Source of the DNA: Ahaetulla prasina
Lineage: Eukaryota; Chordata; Lepidosauria; Squamata; Colubridae
DNA: 64,000 nucleotides
NCBI RefSeq assembly: GCF_028640845.1
Contig: NC_080539.1
Span: 196,115,436-196,179,435, forward strand
Reading direction: 5' to 3'
Shown here: in pieces, positions 22,111 through 33,345 of the stretch
Numbering within the stretch: position 1 is the first letter of the stretch
How the letters are laid out: every line of letters begins with the position of its first letter
Notes under the pieces: model-generated
Seen by the model: the letters and a program-made list of their open reading frames with translations, nothing else
The model's database searches: none
Told to the model about the DNA's origin: nothing
Position numbers and translations under genes: made by a program

Positions 22111-23091
22111 TCCAAAGCATCCTGTTTTTGAAGCATGCATAATCCATCATCAGTGCAGTGATTATCTTCTCTTTATTGGATGTGTTCAGGTAAGGTCTAG
22201 AGAACTGACTGTCTGGGATCCTTTGATTTGGATTCTGCACTGAATTTGATCCCAGGTCTAAATGTCTCCTCCCAACTCTGTGATTTTATTCTACGTATCA
22301 TTCCCTTACTGTGATAGCAATGGTGGAAGCTGCCACTCATGACTACACTTCTTGTATTTGCAGATATTTTCTCCAGGCATATACTGAAATATGTGAGCTG
22401 CTTGTAAAAGTCGTCATGTTCCATCAATAGGATGTATAAGAAAGTGTGAGACTGAAGTGTGACAGGGATAAAAGATGATTCTCCAAAATAGGACTGAATT
22501 CAAGCACAGCAGACAAACCAGGCATATTCTGTTGCAGGACATCTCACCCCCAAAACACAGTCATCCCACTAGATTTGATTTGCTTCCAGCTGCAATAAAT
22601 CTGTCTGAAAGATATGAGAATGGAAAGCCAAGCATCACTTTTAAATGGAACAATAGTTTTTAGCGGCCCCAGGCTCCAGATGTTCCCTCTCAGTCACTGC
22701 TGCCTCTTGACAACTTTTGCCATGGCTAAATCTGGTACCATTTTCCACAGCGTTGTGTAAACATTTGTAGGGAGAAGCAAGATAAGGAAACCCCCCTCTG
22801 CAAATAAGAGATTAACGGATGCTGGTAGGCTCTATTAATGCATTAGAAATACCCAATATTTGCCTGAAGGATACTGGAGCCAAATAAAAAATAAGGAAAT
22901 AAGAGTATTTGAATCCATTTTTTGAATCTAATCTTAGTGCTCAGACTTATAACGGAGGGAAATGAAATGAGTTGAAGTGCCAAAATCCAAATCTATAACT
23001 TTTTTAGAATTTAAACTTGGAAATTAATAAATGTAATATCTAGTGATCATTGTTCTGGAAATTCTGGACATTGTGTAGAAGAAATTAAAAA
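22111..23091. other. Intergenic sequence, nothing recognised
   Basis: No gene or repeat family recognised. Confidence 0.5.
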
Positions 23092-23099
23092 CTCTAGAG

Positions 23100-23361
23100 C
23101 AGAAGTGGGTTTCAGCAGATTCTGACCAGTTCTGGAGAACTGGTAGGGGAAATTTTGAGTAGTTTGGAGAACCGGTAGTAAAAATTCTGACTGGCTCTGC
23201 CCACATCTATTCTCTGCCTCCCAAGTCCCAGCTGATTGGGACGAAATGGGGATTTTGCAGTAACCTTCCCCCTGGAGTTGGGAGGGAATGGAGATTTCAC
23301 AGTATCTTTCCTCTGCCACGCACACAGAACCGGTAGTAAAAAAATTTGAAACCCACCACTG
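23100..23361. mobile_element. Non-autonomous hAT-like element (CCGGTT family)
   Basis: Begins CAGAAGTGGGTTTCA and ends TGAAACCCACCACTG, 15-bp inverted ends with one base varied and one offset. Inner GAACCGGTAGTAAAA boxes are present. It is flanked by CTCTAGAG (23092-23099) and GTCTAGAG (23362-23369), and the right repeat is also the left target-site duplication of the next element. Confidence 0.85.
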
Positions 23362-23369
23362 GTCTAGAG

Positions 23370-24115
23370 CAGGGGTCCCCAACCTTTCTGACCGCAGGGA
23401 CCACTAACTTCATAATTTTAAATCCCGTGGACCACTATGATCTACCTAATGACCAGCTGGGTGGGTGTGGCTAGGTGGTCATGTGACAGGATGGGTGTGG
23501 GCAACTTGATATCACTTATGTGCCTCTACTCACTCCCAGCCACTCCTCACCTGCCCGCCCGGGCTCCTTAGGGCCCCAACAGGAAGCAGTTGTTGGAGCT
23601 AAGCAGCCACCACGAGGAAGATTTGGCAAAACAGCTTGCTCAGTTCAAATTGGATCTGGCTGAGAAGGAGGCTCACCTCACTGAGGACTAGGAGCATAGG
23701 CTTTCCAAGCAGAGGGAAGACCTGCGGGAGTACAAGGCCAGGTACCGGCGCCTGGAGACTCAGCAGGCTGAGATGATCAGCCAGTTCCAGGCCATGATGC
23801 AGCCCCACTGGAATGAGGCCCTCCAGCTCTTCACCACCAGCAGCTCTTCCCTCCAGCCTTTGCCCAAAGCCCCCCATCAAGGGGCTGAAGCCTGAGTCGG
23901 AATTTCTGCCTCCCTCCGACCCACACAAAAGAACCCTGAAGGGGGAGACTCAATGCAGCAACACAAACATTCATTGCATGTATCCGGCCTGGGGAGTGTA
24001 GTTTGAGGACTCCTGATTTAGTGCAATATAAACAATGCAAATAATTTTTCTGTGGACCACCAAAATTTTCTCATGGACTTCCAGTGGTCCATGGACCACC
24101 AGTTGGTAACCACTG
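23370..24115. mobile_element. hAT-like non-autonomous element carrying captured coding DNA
   Basis: Begins CAGGGGTCCCCAACC and ends GGTAACCACTG, with subterminal GTGGACCAC boxes on both sides. The perfect 8-bp target-site duplication is GTCTAGAG (23362-23369 and 24116-24123). The 746-bp interior is not transposase; it contains a coiled-coil coding segment (23581-23895). Confidence 0.85.
23581..23895 (+). pseudogene. Captured coiled-coil protein segment inside a hAT-like element
   Basis: 104 codons read through on the plus strand with one internal TAG (codon 37, 23689-23691, probably from CAG) and a TGA at 23893. The translation is charged and heptad-like: KQLLELSSHHEEDLAKQLAQ, LREYKARYRRLETQQAEM, then MMQPHWNEALQLF and a Ser/Pro-rich end. 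This looks like a C-terminal coiled-coil of a cellular protein, not transposase. I do not recognise the donor gene. A CAG or TTAG precedes the segment, so an exon border may be kept. A frame shift near 23880 would extend it with LKPESEFLPPSDPHKR. No promoter or start codon supports expression. Confidence 0.6.
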
Positions 24116-24123
24116 GTCTAGAG

Positions 24124-25119
24124 GTACCAAATATAATGCACTATTTGGTTGAGCAGTTTTATTAATGATTGTTGTTGGCTGGCAGGTGTGGTTATTTCTA
24201 GCTCATTGGCTGAATGTGTCAGCATTCCAGAAAACCCCGCACTCCAAGTAAAAACTCTGAACATCTTTCAAAGTCCCATTTACTAGGATAGGTAAACTGG
24301 CACATCTGGGAAAATCCAAATCTGAAAGGTCCGGGTTTTCCCTCAGTAAATCAAAACCCCCAAGACCATCCCCTGACTCCACAGTCGATCACATGCTCCA
24401 ATCACCAACCGTCCCATCTCGAGACATCACTCCAACCACTCCTTCTCCAGATGCAGGATCGGCCTGACCTTGACTGACAGGAAGAATGCTATTATGTCTA
24501 AAGACAACCCCTCTACTAAATCCCCCCTCCTACTTTCCCACACATGAGAAAGTGGCAGCACAGAAGCTTCCGGCCTAGTATGGCTTCTAGAACTGACAGA
24601 ATGAAGGATTCTTCTGAAAAAGATATATGAAGTTGAGCCAGTGCAGATGATAACCTGCTTGGATGTTACTACTTATTGAGCTCTAGTGTCATGTTTTTAA
24701 AGGCGTAGATTCATTCTGCAACAGTGATTTAACTTCTTGGTAAACAGAAAGCTTTCGAAGCTTTTCAGTGTCTTAATAGCTTTTAAAATCCTAAACTTTC
24801 CTTGCTACTTATATGGTAGATTATTAGGAAGAAGAAGTTGCAAATGGCCAGACAATTGTATGCAAATTATATGTGGATAAACGCATGGACTGTTTCTAAA
24901 TGGGGGAAATGTTTTTCCTTCTCTCCATCTTAAAATAAAAAGATTGCAAGATTTAAGTCAACCTTTCAAGAAGCACAAGTCAGTTACAGAATCTTGAAAG
25001 TCTGAAAAGCGCTTCTTGGTCCTTTACTTTTGCTTTCCAGAAAACTAGGGAGGATTCCTTCTGAGATGCTTCCCACGCCTGTTTTCCTTCTGTGGACTGA
25101 GGTACCTTTTGCTTTGGTT
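24124..25119. other. Intergenic sequence, nothing recognised
   Basis: No gene recognised. A C-rich block at about 24330-24590 differs in composition from its surroundings and may be part of an unidentified repeat. Confidence 0.4.
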
Positions 25120-25790
25120 GATTGAATTATTGTAATGTGCTCTTCCTGGCATTGTCCTTGAAGATCACTTGGAACTTACAGTTGGTCTAGAATGGAGGGG
25201 CATTGGCAGTGCTTTGTGAGCTGCTTCTGATGCAATTTAAGATACTGGTTATTGCCTATACAGCAGGGGTCTCCAACCTTGGCAACTTTAAGCCTGGAGG
25301 ACTTCAACTCCCAAAATACCCCAGCCGGCAAAGCTGGCTGGGGAATTCTGGGAGTTGAAGTCCACCAGGCTTAAAGTTGCCAAGATTGGAGACCCCTGCT
25401 ATAGAGCCCTTCAATTGCTTAGGGCCTGATTACTTGAGAGGTTACCTGTTTCCTCATGTTTCTGCTAGGTCAGCTGCTCCTGATCCTCTCTATTAAGCAG
25501 TGTCATCTTATAGGATCTAGGAAGCGTGCATGATATCTCCAAGGAGAGTTGTACTGATCCCAGCCTTCTGACTTTTTGCAACCTGCTTAAGATCTGATGA
25601 CTTCCCCAGCCCCTGGGCTAGGATGAAAGCCAAGCCTTTCGTTGGTTATTGGTAGCTTAACTTTTCTGGGGAGGGGTGTTGCTTTTGGCTAGTTCTCTGT
25701 TCAATGTATTTTGTTTTAATTTTTATAAGTATGTAAGGAGTCACTATAGACTCAAGTGGTCTACCCTCCCCCCCCACTGTGTCCTAGTGA
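25120..25790 (+). mobile_element. Degraded L2/CR1-like LINE C-terminus
   Basis: The order of broken peptide-like pieces resembles the C-terminal region of L2-type LINEs. For example, an LQLV-like stretch near 25165 is followed by an RLPVSS...-like stretch after the MITE. It is heavily mutated, with many stops. Assignment is by pattern only. Confidence 0.35.
25264..25398. mobile_element. 135-bp palindromic hAT-like MITE
   Basis: Same family and length as the copies at 12998 and 39745: CAGGGGTCTCCAACCTTGGC through GGAGACCCCTG, folding around CCGGCAAAGCTGGCTGG. Target-site duplication CTATACAG/CTATAGAG (25256-25263, 25399-25406), one mismatch. Confidence 0.9.
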
Positions 25791-26769
25791 ACACAAGTGA
25801 GATCTATAGATAAGAAAGAAAATTTTAAAAGTTCATGGGGAATTATTGGTAAACAGAAAAGCTGGCTGTGCAGCACTTATTTGTTACTCTGTGCACAAAA
25901 AATACAAAATGAATGTAACCTTAGGTGCAAAATGTGACTCCATGAAACTTTTCCTTTCCCCTCTACCCAATAACTCTATAGAGTAAAGCAAAATTTCATA
26001 CTGTGCCACTTTCCCTTACATGTGTTCCAACCTGTAGAGGCTGGCTGAATAAAGTATTCATGGATTTCCATAATTCCTGCTCATTATAAAATGCAGAAGA
26101 ATGCAATATGCAAAATGGCAAGAACATTGACATTTCATACATGTGTAGAGGTCAAAGAATTCAGCTCTTTGTGAATAATGTGGACTTATTTTACCACAGA
26201 ATTTTTACTTGTTTCCTGGTAATTACAAATGATATTATAAGCAAGTTTAATTCAGTTAATGGTAGCACTGTCCAAGATCAAAACACTTGGTACATTTATT
26301 GAGAATTAACCACGCTGAGCAATGTGGTAATAATTTCCAATAAACCCACCTAGCTTTGGGCTATGAATTCTGCTAATAGCCCTGGGCACTTCAGCCATTA
26401 CCAATTTGCTACTCTGATTTTAATGGGGCAGTCACAATAGCTTTATTGGACTGTACCCAAGACTTCACATAACAAGTGTTTTTAAAATTACAAAGTGCCA
26501 TGGAAATTCAAGAAATTTCAATTATATGTAATCATACCTTAATCCACTTCTCACTCTATGTAACTTGTTATGTAGCACAATTAATCTCCCTGGGTGGAAA
26601 AGCCCATTGCCATCTTCATGAAAGACTAATCCAGTCAATGCCATGGACAAAGGCAAAGTCACACTGGCTGCAGGCAGGAGAATCGGTTTTGGCAGGGAGA
26701 TCTGCCCTTTGAAGCATCAGAAATCAGAACGTTTACCTCTCTTTCCCAGCTACACAATAAGTGGACTCA
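25791..26769. other. 3' flank of NRP2, nothing recognised
   Basis: No gene or repeat family recognised. It lies just beyond the proposed NRP2a cleavage site. Confidence 0.5.
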
Positions 26770-26790
26770 GAAAAGGTATCTACTATAATG

Positions 26791-26796
26791 TTTATT
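26791..26796 (-). promoter_or_regulatory. Candidate distal poly(A) signal of NRP2a
   Basis: AATAAA on the minus strand (TTTATT on plus), followed in transcript direction by a T-rich stretch TACCTTTTCTGAG. Proximal alternatives are at 29557-29562 and 30129-30134. Confidence 0.4.
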
Positions 26797-28241
26797 AAAT
26801 AGTACTTTTAAAAGGCTTTTATACAAATCATAGAAACAACAGTTTGGGATTTTCTTTAAACACTGAAGAATCACAGTAAAAGCTTTAAAGTCCACATGAT
26901 CTGGCACAGCCAGTAAAATGGTCAAACTACCTTGAGCTGGTAAGATATGCAAAATCCCGTTTCCTGCATTTGCCCCCCCTTACTCCCTAAATATCTCCCT
27001 AGAAAGCAAAAACCAACTATACTGCAGCTCTCCTACTGGCCATGGTGAAGCTGACCATGGGAGGCAGGAAGGCAGGCGGGGAGGGAGGGAGGGAGGGAGA
27101 GAGAGGCCAAGCAATATTTCAGCAAAGGCATTGGTAACCTTAGGCTGCATTTCTTTGTCCGTTTGGAAAAGAGGGAGGTTACTAAAGAACATGGATCATC
27201 AAGCACAACATACATTTGCAGATGACAACATACTGACATGAAAATATGCACCATTTCTTTTCTTTTCTTTTTCTTTCACCCTATGAAAAATACAATCAAA
27301 CACCATTTTCTGCATTAGGACAGTAAAGCACCCAGCACGGAGGTAGGTGAGGTATCAGCTATGCAGCATTATGGCCGGATTCTTGCTCACTGAGTGCACA
27401 CACGACAAAGCCCCTGTACCTGCCAGCATGGAATACAAAGTGTGTGGGACTCTTCAATTGCATGCCATTTGCTCTGCCCTCCCAGTTGAACCTATGCTGA
27501 GGGCAGCAGCATCCTCTGCCTCCATTAAAGATACAAGAAACCCCACATAGCCACTCACATATATAATACATACAGAGAACTCACAAGCACGCGCAAACAC
27601 ATATACATTGTAATATATGTATACACGAACTCTCACTCTCTGTATGTCTACTACAGACAGCAACACTACCTTTTAATATATCTATATCATCTCTGAGGTC
27701 TTCCTTCATCCACCATACAAGAGAAATATGGATGGGACCCCATCCAACTATGCTTTATTCTTCCACTGAAAACCATGGAGTGCTCCAGTGATAAGCCTTA
27801 GCTGGCTTATCTTGACCTTTCTTCAACATTGGTCACAATAATCAGTTCTGCCAAAGGAGCCCCTGTAAAATTGGATGATCCCGCTCTAAAGGGTACTTCG
27901 GTTTAGGGTGAGCTGAAGTGTATTTGTATATGGTATACCTGGATAGATACAGTCATTATTCTGTTAGAGCAAGGTTGCTTTTAAGGCAGTGCTTTTGAAA
28001 TGTCCTGCTACCAGGGTATTTTCTCTATGCTGACTTATGCTATGGAAACCCAGGCGTCAAACTAAACTCTTATACAGAATTGTGAGCATATTCCAAAGTA
28101 TTCTCCAGGACATGAGCCACTGGCTAGCCAGCTGTTTGCTCTGTGTGGACAATGGATGTTCCAAAACTCTCGATGTGGTTATTCGTTTTAGGAATGATGG
28201 ATGGCATCTTGCCCATGCCATTTTTCATGGACATATATTTA

Positions 28242-28560
28242 CAGGTAGTTCTCAATTTACAACCATTTACTTATTAACTGTTCAAAGTTACAGTGGCACT
28301 GAAAAAAAACGACCGTTGCAGCATCTCCACAGTTATGTGATCAAAATCCAAGGGCTTGGCATCTGGCATGTACTTCAGCAATGGCTGAAGAGTCTTGGGG
28401 TTGCCTTTTGCGACCTTCCTAGCCAGCTTTTGATAAGCAAATGAGAGAAGCCGGATTTGCTTAACAACTGTGGCATAAAAAGTCCCAAAATCTGATGTGA
28501 CTCACTTTGCTTAGCACTGGAAATTCTGGTCCCAATTGTGATCATAAGCCAAGGACTACT
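28242..28560. mobile_element. DNA-transposon-like repeat (AGTAGTCCT family)
   Basis: Begins CAGGTAGTTCTCAATTTAC and ends AAGCCAAGGACTACT, inverted ends of the AGTAGTCCTNGNCTTA type. The interior carries ACGACCGTTGCAGCATC and GTTATGTGATCAAAATCCA. A related fragment is at 39890-40130. It is probably mariner- or hAT-related, has no ORF, and sits in the NRP2a 3'UTR. Confidence 0.6.
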
Positions 28561-31038
28561 AGTAACATTATTTCTTTCAATGAGTCGCTCCTGCTGGTCT
28601 TCCGCGGAACGGAGAAAATAGTGTGAAAATCGATGCTTTAACAATGCTTTAATCTATCACAGAATGAAATGCACCAAAATCAGCTGCACTAAGCACACCT
28701 AGACCTGCACAGAATTGTGACTTCAGTGTGTTAAAGTGAAAGTAAGTGCCTTGTTCATATCCTTGCACACAGGTGGTTATTACCACATACACCAAACGTT
28801 CTAGACATTCAGCTTGGTAAGCATGCATATAAAACTGTTCAGAGGAGCATTTCATAGTCTGCATGACAATAGATCCTATATATGTAGGATAGCTGCTGCA
28901 AACCCTCGTTTCTATACATGTGTTCATATATGACACATGTGTACCCAAAGATACACCATTACATTCACAAGTAGCAGTTTAGAAATGCATTCCTGTGAAG
29001 TGTAACAGGTGAAATGTCTTTAACAATTACTGACAATTAGGTACATTCCTAGAAAAGAGCTTAGCCAGCACAACATCACAAAGATGAAGCTATATCAGCA
29101 TCATAGCATTATCATTGAATATCAAAATATCATACTAAGCTATGAGGTGTCATTCCTCAAATTACCACATTTTTTTAAAAAAAAAACCTGCTTATTCAAT
29201 CTGTTAATTTGGAAAACGTTCCACACCTCAGTCACTATGATTTCTTTAAAAAAAAACAAACACAAAACAAAACACCCTGTGGCTTGAAGATTGCTGCCAA
29301 GAGCTGAACAAAAGGCATTGGAAATTGAAAGTTGGTACTGTAAACTGGTCTGCAAGACACTTCAAGCATGGCACAGCACACATGAAAACATTAGTTATAT
29401 ATATTTGACTATCTGAAAGGACAAAACTCTACCCGGTAGAGATCTGATAGCAATGAAGAAGTGAAGGAGGAAGAGTGATAAGGAGAAATGTTGAATGCCT
29501 CAGTTGTAATTCGTTACATCACACATCTCTAAGGGAAAAATATTTTTCTAAGGCACTTTATTAAAAAAAGTCAAATACATATTCACATGAAGCCCTTCAA
29601 AAATAAACAAGTTGCTATGCAAACCACAACAAGCAAGTTGCATTTTTCTGAAGGAAGAAGGTGATAGAAGATTGCTCCAGATCCATTTATGCGACATCCA
29701 TACTAGAATATCACTTAACCTTGATACCCTGCAATGTTGCCATAACCTTAGATTTCCAATGGCTGGGTCCTCCCGAAAGGACCTGAATCTGTGAAGGATC
29801 GACGCCTTTGTCAGACAGCACCACAATGATGAATCTGCTCAAAGGGTACATGAGTTTAGAATCCTCTGCAGAGAAATTAAGTCCTTCTTATTGGCTAATG
29901 ATGACATTAAATCATATCTGCCAGTTAGAGGTATCATCACCACTCTGTGTGATGGGCTGAATAACTGCATTTATTCCACGAGCCTTTTAATACTTCTTTT
30001 TTCCCCATCAGAGTGGACACAGCATTAACAAAATATATTTATCTATCTATCTACCTAGCAGCCTGTCTTCCTCTTGAAATATATAAAAAGCCATCTCCTG
30101 AGTTCTTGGGCACCTTATAATTGTGTCTTTTATTTACGGCAATGTTTTTACACTAAAAAAAAAAACAAGATTAAAAAAAGAGGGGCAGAAAGAAAAGGAG
30201 AAGAAAGAGCCCTTGTGATGAAGGCCTCTGCTGTTTCAGTCCAAGATCTGGATTTAATAAATGGCTCTTTTTCACAAATCACTTTAAGGCTCTTCAGCTT
30301 CTCTGGAGGAGGTGCTTCTGTCAACTTTTACACCTCAGGCTGCCTGTTTCTTTTGCTTGGTAATCCAGGAAGAAAAGTGCTGCTTTTCCTGCTGATCCCC
30401 CCCCCCAACCCCAATCCCTGCCACTCCTTTTCCGATTGGTTCATTGGTGGGGTGGGGGAGATGGGAGTGTTGGAAGCGGCTGCAGCTTCCTGAACTTGTT
30501 TCATCACCCACAGCACTGAGACAGTCCCTTTCAATCAAGCACCATTTCTGATAGGTGATCTACTGGCTGGGGCACGCAGGTACCTGTGTGTGCGAGCAAG
30601 GTGAGATTATAATTCTTAAAACTAGAAAGGGGAAGGGGGGGCACTTAGCAATCTCATCCGAAGAAGGAAGTGGCAAATAATTGTACACATTTTGTCCCTC
30701 GATTCCTCAAACCCAGGTGGATCTTTTGCCTTCTACAGATGCGATTGGCTCATAGAAGAAATAAAACGGAGAGCATGGCGGCTGCTTTGTTTGAGCCTAC
30801 CCAGTTCTTCCCGCAAGAGCAATTACCCACATTTCCTACAACTGGTAATCCTCTTCCAACTTTCTTCCTGCTGCTGCTTTCTTCTTTTTTTCCTTCTAAA
30901 TAACAGCAACCCCCCACCCCTTCAGCATTCCAGCATGGGCTTGTGTAAAATTATGGCATTCAGTTCCCATAGAAAAAGTAATCTTCCCCAGCCACTACTG
31001 CTGGAATGAAATGTCAAATGTGATTTCAGTGCAATCAG

Positions 31039-31343
31039 TCATGCCTCAGAGCAACACTTTTGGTGGTTCATTTTGACCTTGTGTTTGATGCCATCATAAA
31101 GCTCAAAGTTATAATTCTCCAGAGTGGTAGAGCTCCGGGAAGAGAGGCTAGTGTAGTAACAGGTGCAGTACAGTAGTAGCCCAGCACAAATTGCCCCTAG
31201 AAGGACTCCTAGAGAACTCATGGCTATGATGGTAACCAGGATGGGGTCCAGGGTATATAGCCAGCTCTTCTCTGTGTCCACCAGTGGAGTCAGTGGGGAA
31301 TTTGTAGAAAGCGTGGTGTGGTTTCTGTCCAGGTTAATGGCAT
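31039..31343 (-). CDS. NRP2: Neuropilin-2, isoform-a terminal exon (coding part)
   Basis: Neuropilin-2 is a single-pass co-receptor for class 3 semaphorins and VEGFs at the plasma membrane. This exon encodes the last 100 residues of the a form. A 21-residue extracellular stalk (AINLDRNHTTLSTNSPLTPL, with an NHT glycosylation sequon) is followed by the membrane segment VTIIAMSSLGVLLGAICAGL with its GxxxG motif. The cytoplasmic tail is STTLENYNFELYDG, then KHKVKMNHQKCCSEA. The final SEA is the PDZ ligand that binds GIPC/synectin in neuropilins. The acceptor TTGCATTACAG lies immediately upstream at 31344-31354. The exon begins with the last two bases of a codon, matching the 69-nt exon upstream. 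The TGA-free frame ends at a stop at 31039-31041. Identification is by strong similarity to vertebrate NRP2a tails known to me. Confidence 0.96.
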
Positions 31344-32766
31344 CTGTAATGCAATGGGAAGCACAAGGTTATCAGAAAAGCAGTCTCAGGTGGGACTAGT
31401 GAAGGAAATGTCCCTGTGGGAAAAGGACTCCCATGGACAACTTGGAAGGGCCAGCTTCTAGAACAGGGGTGTCTACTTGCGGCCTGAGGGGGAAAAGTCA
31501 CAATATGTCACGTGATGACAACATAATGCCGCAAGTTTGACACCCCTGTTCTAGAACATTTGGTTGGAAAACAGGCATGTAAAGGACATGTAAGGTCCTT
31601 TAACCAAATTGTCACTGTGATTGTAGGAGACCTTCTCCTGAATGAACCAGACCTTATTTGTATATTCATAGGAAGGTTAAAATGTCTGAAGCTAAATGGT
31701 CTAATAGTACTTTTAATTAAACACTGTTGCTTTGGTAGATACTGTAATTCATTTTAAACTTGTCCTCACAACTATCTTTACTAGTGGGCCTCTTGCTGGC
31801 GCTTCTACTTTCTCAAGCCACAAGCAACAGGGAGCTTCTGTCCCCTACATGGAGACAGAAGGTCAATGTTCACTGTCTCAGCCTGACCTCCAATTTGCAT
31901 AACTTTATAATATTTCCCCTTCCCATGTTTTCTGCCTGCTGTTTCAAAGAAATGCTCTCTGGTTTTACTTTAGTGAGAAAGGCTTTAAGTGGATGATTTT
32001 GCTTGCATCCCTAGTGAAACAAATTGCATCTTTTAGTTGCCAAATGTTTCTGCTGCCTAATTTGTCCCCAATTCATGCTCCTTCTAAAGCTTTACATTTC
32101 TCTTCCTCTAGATTCATCACATCTGAAAGATGCTAATTCTGTAATGGTGAGAAAATACCAGAAGGCTGGCAGGGAAGCATAGGGAGCATATATGTTTAAT
32201 AACAATTATAGAAGAACTTCTTCAGGCCTCTAGGAAGACGTATTCTAGATATTAGCTTGCTGTATTCCAACTTGCTCTCATTCTATATCTGAGAAAAGAT
32301 ATACTGGATGTTTTTGCAAAAGCTCTGTGTGTGTGCGTGAGGATTCTTCCTCAATTTGCTCTTCTCCCTGATTGTCAGAGTCCTCTGATCTTGCACTTGA
32401 CACATGCAACTGTGCCAGCATCCGCCCACCAATTAATAGACGGAGCTCTCACAATTATCAGGCCCTATTTTGTATAGTGCAGATGCTAATTAGTATTATG
32501 CAATGTGAAGGCAAAACTTACCCTGGCTGTGGGACCAACTGCTATTAAAATATTGTACTTCGTTCCTATACCCTAAACATGATTTTGTAGCCAGAAGCAA
32601 GGATTCACATACACATCCCTACCAATTCTGAAGCAAACTGATCTAATCCACATACCTCAGATTCATAAATGGCTTACTTGTGACTAAGCAATAATTTGCT
32701 TTTCAGAGAATCATAGAAAGTAGAATTGAAACTTGACTGCTGAAACAGGGAACATCTGCTACTCAC
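31344..32766 (-). other. NRP2a intron between cassette exon and terminal exon
   Basis: Bounded by donor GTGAGT (32766-32761 on the minus strand) and acceptor CAG at 31344-31346. It contains one hAT-like MITE (31464-31548) and nothing else recognised. Confidence 0.85.
31464..31548. mobile_element. 85-bp hAT-like MITE (GTCAAACT family)
   Basis: Begins CAGGGGTGTC and ends TTTGACACCCCTG. Perfect 8-bp target-site duplication TTCTAGAA (31456-31463, 31549-31556). A shorter relative of the element at 21625, lying about 120 bp inside the last NRP2a intron. Confidence 0.9.
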
Positions 32767-32835
32767 CATCTTCAGAGTCTTCTCCAAAGTCTTCCCCATG
32801 AATTGAAACCTCATCCTCTAATGCTGGGAAATCCA
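32767..32835 (-). CDS. NRP2: Neuropilin-2a juxtamembrane cassette exon, 69 nt
   Basis: The minus strand shows acceptor TTTTCATTCCAG, then 69 bases open in one frame only, then donor G|GTGAGT. Two bases complete an incoming codon (TG). The exon then reads DFPALEDEVSIHGEDFGED, SED and gives one base G; that G joins AT of the terminal exon to make Asp. Ten of the 22 complete residues are acidic. The phase is the same at both ends, so inclusion or skipping keeps the frame. From established knowledge, NRP2a isoforms differ by a short acidic stalk insert of 17 residues (22 with an extra GENFK). This exon occupies that place but is 23 codons. Homology is inferred from position, phase and acidic character. 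Too short to appear as a long ORF. Confidence 0.85.
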
Positions 32836-33114
32836 CTGGAATGAAAAAGATGTTGTAAAATGTCTAATTCAAAAAGCGGGAACAAGATACACTTCCCCTT
32901 AAATAAATACACACTTTTCAAAAAGGTATTTTTTTTCAAGGCTGTTTATAGTCAAAGCTAGTATCCATTCATATTTATTAGCATACTGTGGGAAATACAT
33001 GCATCACAGTAACTTTTTTCAATATTATAATAACTTCTATTTTTCTACCAGGGAAAATGAGAATTGGAGGAATAAAACCAGATAAGTCTGATTTACTACT
33101 GAAGGAAGCTTCTT

Positions 33115-33345
33115 TATAATGCCTATGCTTCACTCACTGGAGAAGAGCCTAATGCTGGGAAAGATTGAGTGCAAAAGAAGAAGGGACGACAGAGAATGAG
33201 GTGGCTGGATGGAGTCATTGAAGTAGTAGGCATGAGCTTAAATGGATTCCAGAGGATGGTAGAGGACAGGAAGGCCTGGAGGAACGTTGCCCATGGGGTT
33301 GCGATGGGTCGGACACGACTTCGCAACTAACAAGAACAACATGCT
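33115..33345 (+). mobile_element. BovB (RTE) LINE 3' end
   Basis: The plus strand reads LEKSLMLGKIECKRRRGRQR, MRWLDGVIEVVGMSLNGFQ and AWRNVAHGVAMGRTRLRN, the C-terminus of RTE/BovB ORF2. It ends in GGGTCGGACACGACTTCGCA with an ACTAACAAGAACAAC tail, the usual BovB 3' tip. It is strongly 5'-truncated. BovB is abundant in squamates and known for horizontal transfer between reptiles and ruminants. Confidence 0.9.

Larger units (their letters stand above)
26770..31038 (-). other. NRP2: Probable 3'UTR of the NRP2a transcript
   Basis: This is the sequence following the NRP2a stop codon in transcript direction. It has no coding frame of note. Several AATAAA signals occur on the minus strand: 30134-30129, 29562-29557 and, most distal, 26796-26791. 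A UTR of about 4.3 kb is inferred from the last of these. It contains one DNA-transposon remnant (28242-28560) and GGGA and CA-rich patches. The true end needs transcript data. Confidence 0.5.

Noticed and set aside
24330..24590. Possible LTR or endogenous retrovirus fragment in a C-rich block
   Set aside because: No TG...CA ends, primer-binding site, polypurine tract or gag/pol motif could be seen.
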